64,000 nt of DNA from Rhizobiales bacterium IMCC20636 (GTDB taxonomy: Bacteria; Pseudomonadota; Alphaproteobacteria; Rhizobiales; GCA-2746425): assembly GCA_016865015.1 (NCBI GenBank), contig CP018226.1:713001-777000 (forward strand). The letters run 5' to 3'. Below, piece by piece: positions 1 through 8,535 of this stretch. The stretch's first letter is position 1. Each line of letters opens with the position of its first letter. Made by a program: the position numbers and the translations under genes. The notes beneath the pieces are model-generated. The model was not told the origin of the DNA. It made no database searches and was given only the letters and a program-made list of their open reading frames with translations.

Positions 1-1
1 G

Positions 2-85
2 GAGACCTGGTTTGAAAGTGTCGAGGAGGACCGTCGGTCGATTGATGATCCATTGCACAGTCTTGAAACAGCGCGGGCCAGTTGA
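2..85 (+). CDS. C-terminal end of an unidentified upstream gene (partial)
   Basis: Frame 2 is open from the window edge to a TGA at 83-85 and reads as 27 hydrophilic residues beginning ETWFESVEEDRR and ending in ETARAS. It lies about 50 bases before the next gene on the same strand, so it could be the tail of the previous gene of the same operon. The piece is too short to assign to a family. The other two frames hit stops sooner, which is the only support for coding. Confidence 0.4.
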   Translation, partial: ETWFESVEEDRRSIDDPLHSLETARAS

Positions 86-135
86 AGGTCGCACTCTGCC
101 GGGTTGTATAATGCCGGTGAAAGGAAAATCATTCC

Positions 136-891
136 ATGCATTCAAATTCCATGTTTGACAGATTGAAGGGACAATCGGCTTTGGTCACCGGAGCCGGGTC
201 CGGCATCGGTGCCGCTCTTGCAAGGGGGCTGGGCAGAATTGGCGTAACGGTGGTTTGTACTGCACGCACACAGGCTGATCTCGATGCCGTTGTTGCGGAA
301 ATTAACAGTGATGGCGGAAAGGCCTTCGCATTTGCCGCTGACGCTACAGATGCCGTACAGATGGATGCATTGGCAAAGAAAATTGACGTGGAGTTGGGCA
401 GTCTTGATCTTGCCTATCTCAACGCCGGTGGAAACTGGCAACAGCAAACCATTCTGGAAAGCGATTCTGGTGAATGGCAGGCCGCTTTCGAACAGAATCT
501 GATGCCGGTCTTTCACGGCATTCGGGCGGTCGTTCCTTTGATGCGAAAAGCTGGTGGGGGCCGTATAATCTTCACCGGCTCGGCGATGGCACATTACGCC
601 GCTGCCACCAACTCTTCCTATTGTGCCGGAAAAGCGGCGGCGCGCATGCTCGCCAACACAGCTGCGCTGGAACTGGCTGACGATCATATTACGGTGAACG
701 AGTTTATTCCCGGCCCTGTGCGCAGCAAACAGGCGCTGGCTCACTACGATAAATCCGACAAGAATTCGCCATTCAACAATCCCCGTGAATGGGTCAAAGA
801 GCCGGAGGATGTGGTCGAGACATTGCTGTTCATGGCAGCGTTTCCCGGCGCCGGTCCAACCAGCCAGATATTCTCGCTGGCGCGCCGCTGA
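136..891 (+). CDS. Short-chain dehydrogenase/reductase (SDR)
   Basis: A classical SDR of 251 residues, expected to be a cytoplasmic NAD(P)-dependent oxidoreductase. The nucleotide motif TGAGSGIG lies at about residues 18-25, the NAG motif at 96-98, and the catalytic set is Ser149 (in TGSA), Tyr162 and Lys166 (YCAGK). The C-terminus is short and lacks the usual final GG-containing segment. An AAGG ribosome site sits about 10 bases before the ATG; a second Met is at residue 6. It is followed after 24 bases by a sulfatase and probably shares its transcript. By context it may oxidise a sugar released by the sulfatase or glycosidase, but the substrate cannot be read from the sequence. Confidence 0.88.
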   Translation: MHSNSMFDRLKGQSALVTGAGSGIGAALARGLGRIGVTVVCTARTQADLDAVVAEINSDGGKAFAFAADATDAVQMDALAKKIDVELGSLDLAYLNAGGNWQQQTILESDSGEWQAAFEQNLMPVFHGIRAVVPLMRKAGGGRIIFTGSAMAHYAAATNSSYCAGKAAARMLANTAALELADDHITVNEFIPGPVRSKQALAHYDKSDKNSPFNNPREWVKEPEDVVETLLFMAAFPGAGPTSQIFSLARR

Positions 892-915
892 CCAAACTCC
901 AGGGGAGCACAAGAC

Positions 916-2469
916 ATGCGCACAATATTTGTTCTGTTCGACACGCTTAACCGACATTTTCTGGAGTGCTATGGCGGTGATGCGGTCAAAACGCCGAATT
1001 TCAATCGGTTGGCCGCGCGCAGCGTGACTTTCGATAACCATTATGTCGGCAGCATGCCATGCATGCCGGCGCGGCGCGATCTGCAGACCGGCCGGTTGAA
1101 CTTCATGCATCGCAGCTGGGGGCCCATGGAACCGTTTGATGTGTCCATGACGGAAGAATTGCAGAAGACAGGCATCTACTCCCATATCATCACGGATCAT
1201 GTTCACTATCTGGAAGATGGTGGCGCCGGCTACTGCACACGCTTCAGCAGTCGTGAGTTGATCCGCGGGCAGGAAGGGGATCACTGGAAAGCAAAGATAA
1301 ACACGCCGACCGACAGGTGGCCGGAACTCTATCACGAAAAACAGTTTGCCGGCGGTGCCTGGGACAAGGTCGCAGCGTCCAGTGGAAAGCGCTCCAAACG
1401 TCAGCATGATATGGTCAATCGGGATTATATCGAAGACGAGAACGACTATCCGTCAGCTCAGTGCTTCCAGTTGGGTTGTGAATTTCTGGACGAAAATTGC
1501 GATGCAGATAACTGGTTTCTGCAACTGGAAACCTTTGACCCCCACGAACCCTTTGCGGCTCCCGAACGTCTCAGGAAGCAATATGGCGCAGGAACCGAGA
1601 GCAAAATCCGCGATTGGCCGCCCTATGATCGTGTTACAGAAGATGCGGTTGAGTGTGATGAAATACGCGCCAATTACAAAGCGCTATTGGCTTACTGCGA
1701 TGAACATCTTGGGCGTCTGCTCGACAAGATGGATGAACTGGACATGTGGAAAGATACCATGCTGGTGGTCACCACTGACCATGGTTTTCTGATGGGAGAG
1801 CATGAATGGTGGGCCAAGTTGAGAATGCCGATATATCAGGAGATAGGACACATCCCGCTGTTTGTGCATCACCCTGATCACGTCGAGATGGCCGGAACAC
1901 GGCACAAGGCGCTCACCCAGACGCCAGATCTGATGCCAACGTTTCTTGAGGCCTTCGACACGCCCATACCGCAGTCAGTGCGCGCAAAGTCTATTCTGCC
2001 GCTGCTCTCCCATCCTGAGAAAAAGCATCACGACGCGGTTTTGTTTGGCTATTTTGGCGGGTCCATCAATCTCACGGATGGAAAATACACCTATTTTTGC
2101 TATCCGCCGGAGATGGAGGGGCAGGAACTTTTCCAATACACATTGATGCCGAGCCATTTGTTCGGCTATTTTTCAGATTCCGAACTCAGCGGCGCAGAAT
2201 TGGTCCATGATTGTGCCTTTTCCAACGGATATCCGGTCTTGCGGGTACCTGTGGTCCCGGATTCATCATGGTATAAGACACATGGTCTGTCCCGCATGGT
2301 GAATGAGCCGACATCACTGTTTGACGTGGAAACCGATCCACTTCAGCAATCACCGATTCATGACCAGGGATTGCATGCGCATTTCAGGCGCATGCTGGTG
2401 GGGGCTATGCGCTATCACAATGCGCCTGAAGAGGCTTACAGGCGCCTGGAATTATCGCTGCCGGACTGA
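916..2469 (+). CDS. Sulfatase (arylsulfatase-type, formylglycine-dependent)
   Basis: This 517-residue protein belongs to the alkaline-phosphatase-superfamily sulfatases, which hydrolyse sulfate esters. The signature C-x-P-x-R appears as CMPAR with Cys49 as the residue normally converted to formylglycine, followed by the typical LQTGR. An Asp9 near the N-terminus and the TTDHG...GEHEWW segment at about residues 290-305 supply metal and sulfate ligands. There is no signal peptide, so it should act in the cytoplasm on an imported substrate. A GGGGAG ribosome site precedes the ATG. Its last 34 bases overlap the 3' end of the opposite-strand lactonase gene. No sulfatase-maturing enzyme is encoded in the window. 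Confidence 0.93.
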   Translation: MRTIFVLFDTLNRHFLECYGGDAVKTPNFNRLAARSVTFDNHYVGSMPCMPARRDLQTGRLNFMHRSWGPMEPFDVSMTEELQKTGIYSHIITDHVHYLEDGGAGYCTRFSSRELIRGQEGDHWKAKINTPTDRWPELYHEKQFAGGAWDKVAASSGKRSKRQHDMVNRDYIEDENDYPSAQCFQLGCEFLDENCDADNWFLQLETFDPHEPFAAPERLRKQYGAGTESKIRDWPPYDRVTEDAVECDEIRANYKALLAYCDEHLGRLLDKMDELDMWKDTMLVVTTDHGFLMGEHEWWAKLRMPIYQEIGHIPLFVHHPDHVEMAGTRHKALTQTPDLMPTFLEAFDTPIPQSVRAKSILPLLSHPEKKHHDAVLFGYFGGSINLTDGKYTYFCYPPEMEGQELFQYTLMPSHLFGYFSDSELSGAELVHDCAFSNGYPVLRVPVVPDSSWYKTHGLSRMVNEPTSLFDVETDPLQQSPIHDQGLHAHFRRMLVGAMRYHNAPEEAYRRLELSLPD

Positions 2470-3353
2470 TGACCGTCGGAGAAGAGCGGTTCAGGTAATC
2501 CGGTCTGATCCGTTTTTATGGAAAAGACAGACCCGGACAAGGGGGCAGAAGCCAGCACGTGCGGATCAAGCTTTTTGCGGGCAGAGGTCACAAACAGTGT
2601 GTCCATGTTTGCCCCACCAAAGATAACACTGGTTGGTTTGGGCACGGGCATTTCGACAACATAATTGATCACACCTGATGGCAGATAGCGCGTAATACGC
2701 CAGCCATCCCAATGTGCGCTCCATATGCCGCCCTGTGTATCCACCGTCAACCCGTCTGGCCGACCAGCATCATCCGGCAATGATGCGAAGACGCGTTGCC
2801 GTGAAAGTGCGCCGCTCTCGGCATCGAAATCAAATGCATAAATTTCCCCAGCTGGACTGTCGGTGAGATAAAAGGTCCTTGCATCAGGACTCCAGCCCAG
2901 ACCGTTTGATGTGCTGAGTCCGCCGAGCATGTGATGCACAGACCCGTCAGGGTCAAACCGATAAAGAGAACCTTGATCGGGTTTACCCAAAGTACTCATC
3001 GTTCCGACCCAGAACCGCCCGGCTGGATCACATTTTCCATCATTGAACCTGTTATCTGGTCGGTCCTCTTCAATAACATGCAGGGTTTCACGGCGCACAC
3101 CATCGGCATCCATTATGGCGATGTGCTTTGTAAAGGCGCATAAAAAAAACCCATCAGGCATGAGACAGAACGCACACAGTGAATCATCCAGTTGAACGGC
3201 CCGGTTTTTTCCGGACAGGGGATCGAGCTGATTGAAGGTTTTCCCATCAATATCGGTCCAGAAGAGCACCTGCCGCCGGGGACACCAGACCGGTCCTTCT
3301 CCCAGAATGGCCTCTGTCGACAAGACGGTGGTGACGGTGTGGTGAGCTGGCAT
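2436..3353 (-). CDS. SMP-30/gluconolactonase family lactonase
   Basis: A 305-residue six-bladed propeller protein of the SMP-30/gluconolactonase/LRE family, which open sugar-acid lactones using one divalent metal. Expected metal ligands are visible: Glu19 in LGEGPVW, the Asn in STSNGLGW near residue 150 and the Asp in GRPDGLTVD near residue 200, with the conserved RFNDGKCD before them. It has no signal peptide. It is the last gene of a minus-strand run that starts with the TRAP transporter and GMC oxidoreductase, two bases from the latter. This fits an oxidation step (GMC enzyme or SDR producing a lactone) followed by hydrolysis here. Confidence 0.92.
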   Translation of the reverse strand: MPAHHTVTTVLSTEAILGEGPVWCPRRQVLFWTDIDGKTFNQLDPLSGKNRAVQLDDSLCAFCLMPDGFFLCAFTKHIAIMDADGVRRETLHVIEEDRPDNRFNDGKCDPAGRFWVGTMSTLGKPDQGSLYRFDPDGSVHHMLGGLSTSNGLGWSPDARTFYLTDSPAGEIYAFDFDAESGALSRQRVFASLPDDAGRPDGLTVDTQGGIWSAHWDGWRITRYLPSGVINYVVEMPVPKPTSVIFGGANMDTLFVTSARKKLDPHVLASAPLSGSVFSIKTDQTGLPEPLFSDGHQSGSDNSRRL

Positions 3354-3355
3354 GT

Positions 3356-4957
3356 TCAGTCTCTCTGCGATTGAATCATATCTGCGGCTTTTTCGGCAAT
3401 CATCACAACAGCCGCATTGGTGTTGCCGGATGGAATTGATGGCATTATCGAAGCGTCTGCAATGCGCAATCCTGAAAGTCCATGAACCCGGAGCTGCGCA
3501 TCGACGACAGCATCCGCATCACTGCCCATACGACACGTGCCAACCGGATGGTAGATGCTGGTCGCGGTTGAGCGCGCGTAATCGAGAAACTCCGCATCGC
3601 TTTCAACATCAGCTCCAGGGCGCCGCTCTTGCCCCCGAAACTGGTCGAACGCCGGTTGTTGGGCGATACGGCGTCCAAGCTTCAACCCTGCCACAATGAC
3701 CTGCTGGTCACGCTCCTCGGTTAGATAGTTTGCTCTGATGTCCGGGCTGTGCAGCGCGTCTGCTGAGACAGCACGCACACTGCCGCGGCTCAGGGGGCGC
3801 GATTGGCTGACATTGAACGAGAATCCAGACATGGTATCGACAACGCCCGGACCAGCCATGCTCAACGGCAGGAAATGGAATTGCAGGTCCGGCATTGTTA
3901 ACCGGTTATCTGACTTGCAAAAGGCACCGGCCGGAGCCGGTCCACCAGCCATAGGCCCGCGTCGTTGAAACAGATAGCGTGCGAGAATACGTGCTTTACC
4001 CCACATGCTGTTCAAATCATCATTCAGGCTGATCGGCAATTTACACTGATAGACCAATTGCGCCTGCAGATGATCCTGCAGGTTCTGACCAACTTCCGGT
4101 CGAGACAAGATCGGTGTGATCCCTATGTCTCTGAGATGCTCTGGATCGCCAATGCCAGATTGCTGGAGTATCTGCGGTGAGTTGATCGCGCCCGCCGCGA
4201 GGATGATTTCCCTATTCGCTGTAATTAGTGAGGTCGCATCGCCCTGACGCAAGGCGACGGCATGCGCCCGCCTGTCTGAAATCAGCAACTTTGTAACCAA
4301 TGCATCGCAGCGTATGGTGAGGTTCTTCCGATTGCGCACCGGGCGTAGGAACGCGGTTGCCGTATCGGCGCGCAAGCCACTTTTGGCAGTAATCTGATAA
4401 TAGCCCGCACCGTGCTGATCGGAGCCGTTGAAATCGGTGTTATTCGGTATTCCCGCCTGTCTGGCGGCTTCGATGAATGTATCACACAGGACATGGCGGT
4501 CCGGGTAATCGGACACTGTCATCGGGCCGCTTTGGCTGTGCCAGTGTTCTGACAGAGCCGCATTCGTCTCCGCCTGTGCCTCGCTCTTGCGGAAATAGGG
4601 CAGCACATCATCATAATGCCAGCCTGGATTGCCGCCATCGCCCCAGCGGTCATAGTCATCGGCCTGGCCTCTGACATAGACCATGCCATTGATGGCCCCA
4701 GTACCACCCAGCAATTTGCCTCTTGGCCAGATAATCTGTCGGTCTTTGAGTTCCGGTTCAGCCTGCGTGGAATAGCCCCAGCTCAGATCTGGATCGAAAA
4801 CAGTCTTGAAATAACCCACAGGTATGCGGGTCCAGATGCTTCGGGCATGCGGGCCCGCCTCCAGCAACAACACCGTGTTTCTTTCATCCGCGCTCAGCCG
4901 GTTTGCCAGAACGCAACCGGCGGTGCCGGCGCCGATGATCACATAATCAAAATTCAT
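3356..4957 (-). CDS. GMC-family FAD-dependent oxidoreductase
   Basis: A protein of about 533 residues of the glucose-methanol-choline oxidoreductase family, which oxidise primary alcohols or sugar hydroxyls with FAD. The ADP-binding motif GAGTAGC is at the extreme N-terminus, the second GMC signature (AGAINSPQILQQSG) lies near residue 260, and the C-terminal active site has YHPVGTCRMG with the catalytic His and then PSGNTNAAV. I chose the ATG at 4957 because the FDYVIIGAG strand begins just after it; a TTG two codons upstream also fits. Choline dehydrogenase is a close relative, but the neighbours (lactonase, sulfatase) point more to a sugar or sugar-alcohol substrate. Confidence 0.9.
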   Translation of the reverse strand: MNFDYVIIGAGTAGCVLANRLSADERNTVLLLEAGPHARSIWTRIPVGYFKTVFDPDLSWGYSTQAEPELKDRQIIWPRGKLLGGTGAINGMVYVRGQADDYDRWGDGGNPGWHYDDVLPYFRKSEAQAETNAALSEHWHSQSGPMTVSDYPDRHVLCDTFIEAARQAGIPNNTDFNGSDQHGAGYYQITAKSGLRADTATAFLRPVRNRKNLTIRCDALVTKLLISDRRAHAVALRQGDATSLITANREIILAAGAINSPQILQQSGIGDPEHLRDIGITPILSRPEVGQNLQDHLQAQLVYQCKLPISLNDDLNSMWGKARILARYLFQRRGPMAGGPAPAGAFCKSDNRLTMPDLQFHFLPLSMAGPGVVDTMSGFSFNVSQSRPLSRGSVRAVSADALHSPDIRANYLTEERDQQVIVAGLKLGRRIAQQPAFDQFRGQERRPGADVESDAEFLDYARSTATSIYHPVGTCRMGSDADAVVDAQLRVHGLSGLRIADASIMPSIPSGNTNAAVVMIAEKAADMIQSQRD

Positions 4958-4993
4958 GACCAACTCAGGTTCTGGCCTGAGAGCCCTGGACGC

Positions 4994-6286
4994 CTAATAT
5001 CCCATTGCATGCGGTAACCAAACGACGATGGATGGGAAATACGCCATCAGCAGCAACGCGGCGATGAGTGGCAGAAGGAAGGGCGCGACGGCGCGCGACA
5101 CTTGCGCCAGACTCAGGCCCGTTACATCACGCATGACAAACAGCGAGAGTCCAAGCGGAGGCGTATATTGGCCGATCATATTGGCAAACACCATCACCAC
5201 ACCGATGTGGATTGGGTCCATGCCATAGGCGTCACGGGCAATCGGCAGCAGCATTGGGGCCAGGATCAGCAGCAGGATGGCATTTTCCATGACGGCACCG
5301 AGCACCAGAAAAACGACCAGAATGGCAAGCACAAAAGCCCATTGTTGCGGAAACATATCCTGCAGCGTGGCAGCCAGAAATTGCGGCAACTCGCCGACGG
5401 TCAGCACCCAGCCAAACAATAGGGCGGAAGCGATGATGAACATGAGTTTGGACGTTGAAAGCGCAGTTTCCAGCAGCACTTTCGACAAGGCTTCGAAACT
5501 GAGTTCGCGATAGAACAGGGCGCTCAGAAACAGTGCGTAAACAGCTGCAACTGTGGCGGCTTCCGTGGGGCTGAAAACACCGAGTACCATCCCTCCCACC
5601 ACAATGACCGGTGTCAGAAGAGCCGGAACGGCACCCAGAAAGGTCAGCAGCAGCACACGCCAGCCGACCCATTGGCTGGTATAATAGTTGCGGCGCAATG
5701 CCACGAAGAAAATATAGGCCATCAAGCAAAGCGCGATCAGAAGACCGGGCAGCACCCCGCCGAGAAACAAGCCGGTGATCGACACATTGGCGACCACGCC
5801 GAACAGCACCATCGACACGCTCGGCGGAAACATGGGCCCAATGGCAGACGATGCAAGCGTGATTCCCACCGAAAAATTGGTGTCATAGCCCTTGTCGCGC
5901 ATGGCTTTGACTTCCATTGCACCAAGGCCCGCAACATCCGCCAGAACCGAGCCGGACATGCCGGAGAAAATCAGGCTGGCAACCACATTGACATGACCAA
6001 GTCCACCTGGCACGCGGCCGACCAGAGCATTGGCGAAATCGAATATCCTGTCGGTGACCTTGCCCGCATTCATCACCAGTCCGGCCATCATGAACAGCGG
6101 AACGGCAAGAAAGGTGAACTTGTCCAGTGAATAGCCCAATTGCTGCACGGATACAGTGAGTGGAAATCCGTTCATCCACAGATAGACAATTGAACAGCCC
6201 AGCATGGCAAAAGCCACTGGCAGGCCCAGCAGGATCATCAACAGGCTTGCGCCGACCAGAAAAACAAGTTGAAAATCGAGTTCCAT
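4994..6286 (-). CDS. dctM: TRAP transporter large permease (DctM family)
   Basis: About 430 residues with roughly a dozen strongly hydrophobic segments, the usual size and layout of the large membrane subunit of tripartite ATP-independent periplasmic transporters. Family-like patches include FLAVPLFMMAGLVMNAG, SGSVLADVAGLGAMEV and ANMIGQYTPPLG. It moves an organic acid or sugar acid across the inner membrane using an ion gradient. The ATG at 6286 lies one base after the stop of the small permease gene; an alternative ATG at 6298 would overlap it by 11 bases. It forms an operon with dctQ and dctP and is followed by the GMC oxidoreductase. Confidence 0.95.
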   Translation of the reverse strand: MELDFQLVFLVGASLLMILLGLPVAFAMLGCSIVYLWMNGFPLTVSVQQLGYSLDKFTFLAVPLFMMAGLVMNAGKVTDRIFDFANALVGRVPGGLGHVNVVASLIFSGMSGSVLADVAGLGAMEVKAMRDKGYDTNFSVGITLASSAIGPMFPPSVSMVLFGVVANVSITGLFLGGVLPGLLIALCLMAYIFFVALRRNYYTSQWVGWRVLLLTFLGAVPALLTPVIVVGGMVLGVFSPTEAATVAAVYALFLSALFYRELSFEALSKVLLETALSTSKLMFIIASALLFGWVLTVGELPQFLAATLQDMFPQQWAFVLAILVVFLVLGAVMENAILLLILAPMLLPIARDAYGMDPIHIGVVMVFANMIGQYTPPLGLSLFVMRDVTGLSLAQVSRAVAPFLLPLIAALLLMAYFPSIVVWLPHAMGY

Positions 6287-6287
6287 G

Positions 6288-6758
6288 CTAGCGACCATTC
6301 TTGAAGGTTTTGAAAATCTTGCCGACAGTCAGAAGCGCCATTACTGCGCAGGATACGGGAATTATTGCGAACACATAGGCGTAAGAAACCTGCAGGGCAG
6401 GAGTCTTGTCAGATTGCACAATGGGCAGAATCTTGATGCCTGCATAAATCAACACACACAGAATGCCCAGAATCACGATGTTCCAGAACAGATGGACAAA
6501 CCGAACCGCAATTGGCGGCAGCAGGCTCTCCACTATTTCAAGCCGCACATGCTCGTCTCTGCGCAGCAAAACCCAGCCACCAATATAGGTCATCCAGATC
6601 AGAATGAAGACAGCCACTTCCTCCGTCCATTGCAGTGGCGCGTTCATCACATAACGCGTGATGATCTGAAGAAGTGCCAGCACAATGAATGCAATCAGCG
6701 ACAGTCGGAGAGCAGCCTCATCAAGGCCTGAAACGATCCATTTGGCGAAAATGCGCAT
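6288..6758 (-). CDS. dctQ: TRAP transporter small permease (DctQ family)
   Basis: A small integral membrane protein with four hydrophobic helices and the family-like segment TEEVAVFILIWMTYIGGW. It pairs with DctM in the membrane. An open frame continues upstream to 6851, but the first 31 residues of that version are polar and unlike the family, while the ATG at 6758 is preceded by GGAG at good spacing and starts MRIFAKWIV. The 156-residue product matches usual DctQ length. It lies between dctP and dctM on the same strand. Confidence 0.92.
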   Translation of the reverse strand: MRIFAKWIVSGLDEAALRLSLIAFIVLALLQIITRYVMNAPLQWTEEVAVFILIWMTYIGGWVLLRRDEHVRLEIVESLLPPIAVRFVHLFWNIVILGILCVLIYAGIKILPIVQSDKTPALQVSYAYVFAIIPVSCAVMALLTVGKIFKTFKNGR

Positions 6759-6911
6759 GGATGACTCCAATGTGTGTTCGGTTACGCAAGCCTCACCCGC
6801 CGACTGGCTGGGCATCTGGCCCGGCCAGCCTGCCGGCTGGAAACTTGGCAAAGCGCGCCCGGTCCTGCCACATCTTGCAGCTCGACCGGACGCACTTTCG
6901 GGAGGAGGAGT

Positions 6912-7922
6912 TTATTGGACTTTTGAAATTTGGTCCAACAGACCTTCCGGCCAGACCTTTCCTTCGAACTCGGCGGAAACCGCTTTCAGCACTGAAGCCC
7001 GAAATGCATCGATATCCAACTCAGATTCCGGAATGATTGACATGCCTTTTTCCACCAATTGGGCGCGCAGCCGCTCTTCATGGGCAAGGGTTTCCGCTGT
7101 TGCCACCGCCATGGCATCATCGGCTGCTTTCTGCAGCGCGTCCTGTTGTTCAGATGAAAGCCGTTTCCATTTGGCTTCAGAAACAGCAATGCCGGCAAAG
7201 TTGATCTGGTGAAATGTCTCTATGATGTGGGTCTGAACTTCATAAAATTTCTGCGCCCAGATTGTGGGATAAGGGTTTTCCTGCCCGTCAATCACACCCT
7301 GATTGAGTGCAATGAAGACTTCCGAAAACGGCATTGGGGTGGGGTTGGCACCCAGGCCGCTGATAACCGCCAGAGACATGGGATTGGGCACCGCCCGAAT
7401 TTTGATTCCAGATGCCTCCGCCGGATTGTGGAAGGGCTTGCCGCCAACACTGACAACACGGATTCCATAATAATAGGAACCCAGCAAACGTACGCCGGTT
7501 TCTTCCAGCAGTTTAGCGCTCCATGCGCCCCCGAAATCCGGGTTGTTCAGAACGGCGGTCAGATGTTCCTTGTCGCGAAATGTGTAGCCGGATGTGATCA
7601 CGGCATATTCCGGCACGCTATCGGCCAGAATTGGAAAGGCCACAACAGACAGATCAACAGCACCTGATTTCAGGCTGGTAAAAATATCTCGCATGCTGCC
7701 CATTTGGCCCGACGGAAAGACTTTCACGGTGACGTCGCCGCCGGTGTATTCCTCCGCCAGATCGGCAAATTTCTGAAAACCGATTCCGCTTGGTGAATCT
7801 GGCTGGTAGATATGGGCTAGGCGCATGGTTTCTGCTGCAGCCATCGTCGATGCCATACCAACTGGCAGACCAACCGCCAACGCTGTGGCTATTCCGAGCA
7901 CACGCTTAGTGAAACTCACCAT
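6912..7922 (-). CDS. dctP: TRAP transporter solute-binding protein (DctP family)
   Basis: A 336-residue periplasmic binding protein of the TRAP family. The ATG at 7922 follows a strong GGAGG site and opens a clear Sec signal peptide (VSFTKRVLG, hydrophobic core, cleavage near AAAET). The mature part starts with MRLAHIYQPDSPSGIGFQKF and carries the family helix region VIDGQENPYPTIWAQKF, including the conserved GQENP. A Met 19 codons further upstream would put a polar tail before the signal peptide, so I rejected it. It captures the substrate for DctQM. The 613-base non-coding stretch upstream probably holds the promoter of this operon. Confidence 0.95.
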   Translation of the reverse strand: MVSFTKRVLGIATALAVGLPVGMASTMAAAETMRLAHIYQPDSPSGIGFQKFADLAEEYTGGDVTVKVFPSGQMGSMRDIFTSLKSGAVDLSVVAFPILADSVPEYAVITSGYTFRDKEHLTAVLNNPDFGGAWSAKLLEETGVRLLGSYYYGIRVVSVGGKPFHNPAEASGIKIRAVPNPMSLAVISGLGANPTPMPFSEVFIALNQGVIDGQENPYPTIWAQKFYEVQTHIIETFHQINFAGIAVSEAKWKRLSSEQQDALQKAADDAMAVATAETLAHEERLRAQLVEKGMSIIPESELDIDAFRASVLKAVSAEFEGKVWPEGLLDQISKVQ

Positions 7923-8535
7923 GTTATTCCTCCTCCAGGTGGCAGTTATCTGCCTATCAAATGCATCTGTTTCGTTCATATACGAACAATAATTTATATA
8001 TCATACGATCGAGAGCGACACAAGAGTGACTATGTGACCCGGTGCTGAGTTCAATCGGTACGAAGGCATATTGGTGAGCAGTCCCATTCAAGTGATCCGA
8101 ATATAAGTCAGGATATGTTCTTGCCTATGGTCCATCGGGGCAAGGGTTTCCGTGGCCAAGGTAACCACTTGTGGAAGGCAGCACATCCAAGTGTGACTAT
8201 GCACCGAGGAATTCCGTTGCATGTGACTTTTTCAGATAATGGCTGGACGCCCAAATCGGAAATTCAAGAAGTGAACAAGACGTGCGTTTCGAGTCGAGAA
8301 CCTATGAAATCAATATATGGCCTCATGGGATGTCGGTTGAAACGGCATTCCCATCTGCAGCGCAGCATTGCGTGACTGATTGAGCGCGCGGCGCTGGTCC
8401 GGCCATTCCGCCACGCTCAAACAGCGAAGAGCAAAATCGCTTTGACAGGGAACTCAAATCTGGATGCTGCACTGCGCCTGTTCGTCTCCGTGGTATGTGG
8501 GATTTAAGGTAGTCAGTCCCACCGAATTGAAGACA
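7923..8535. other. 613-base non-coding region upstream of the TRAP operon
   Basis: I see no convincing gene here; the open frames present have no family features and poor ribosome sites. It carries the promoter side of dctP (including the inverted repeat at 7971-7986) and the 3' trailer of the GMC oxidoreductase gene, with a weak 6-bp hairpin at 8497-8502/8517-8522. The stretch 8380-8460 is more GC-rich and may be a relic, but nothing can be named. Confidence 0.5.
7971..7986. promoter_or_regulatory. Inverted repeat TTCGT-N6-ACGAA upstream of dctP
   Basis: TTCGT and ACGAA face each other across six bases (tcatat), about 50 bases before the dctP start, next to a very AT-rich stretch (7988-8004). 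This layout suits a repressor or activator site for the TRAP operon. It does not match the TGGTNNNACCA sites beside the GntR gene, so another regulator, possibly encoded outside the window, would be expected. Confidence 0.35.

Noticed and set aside
142-1407. A 421-codon open frame on the minus strand
   Set aside because: It runs antisense to the SDR and sulfatase genes, which have full family motifs; its own sequence has no recognisable features.
8115-8375. An 86-codon frame in the gap upstream of dctP
   Set aside because: No clear ribosome site and no similarity to any family I know.
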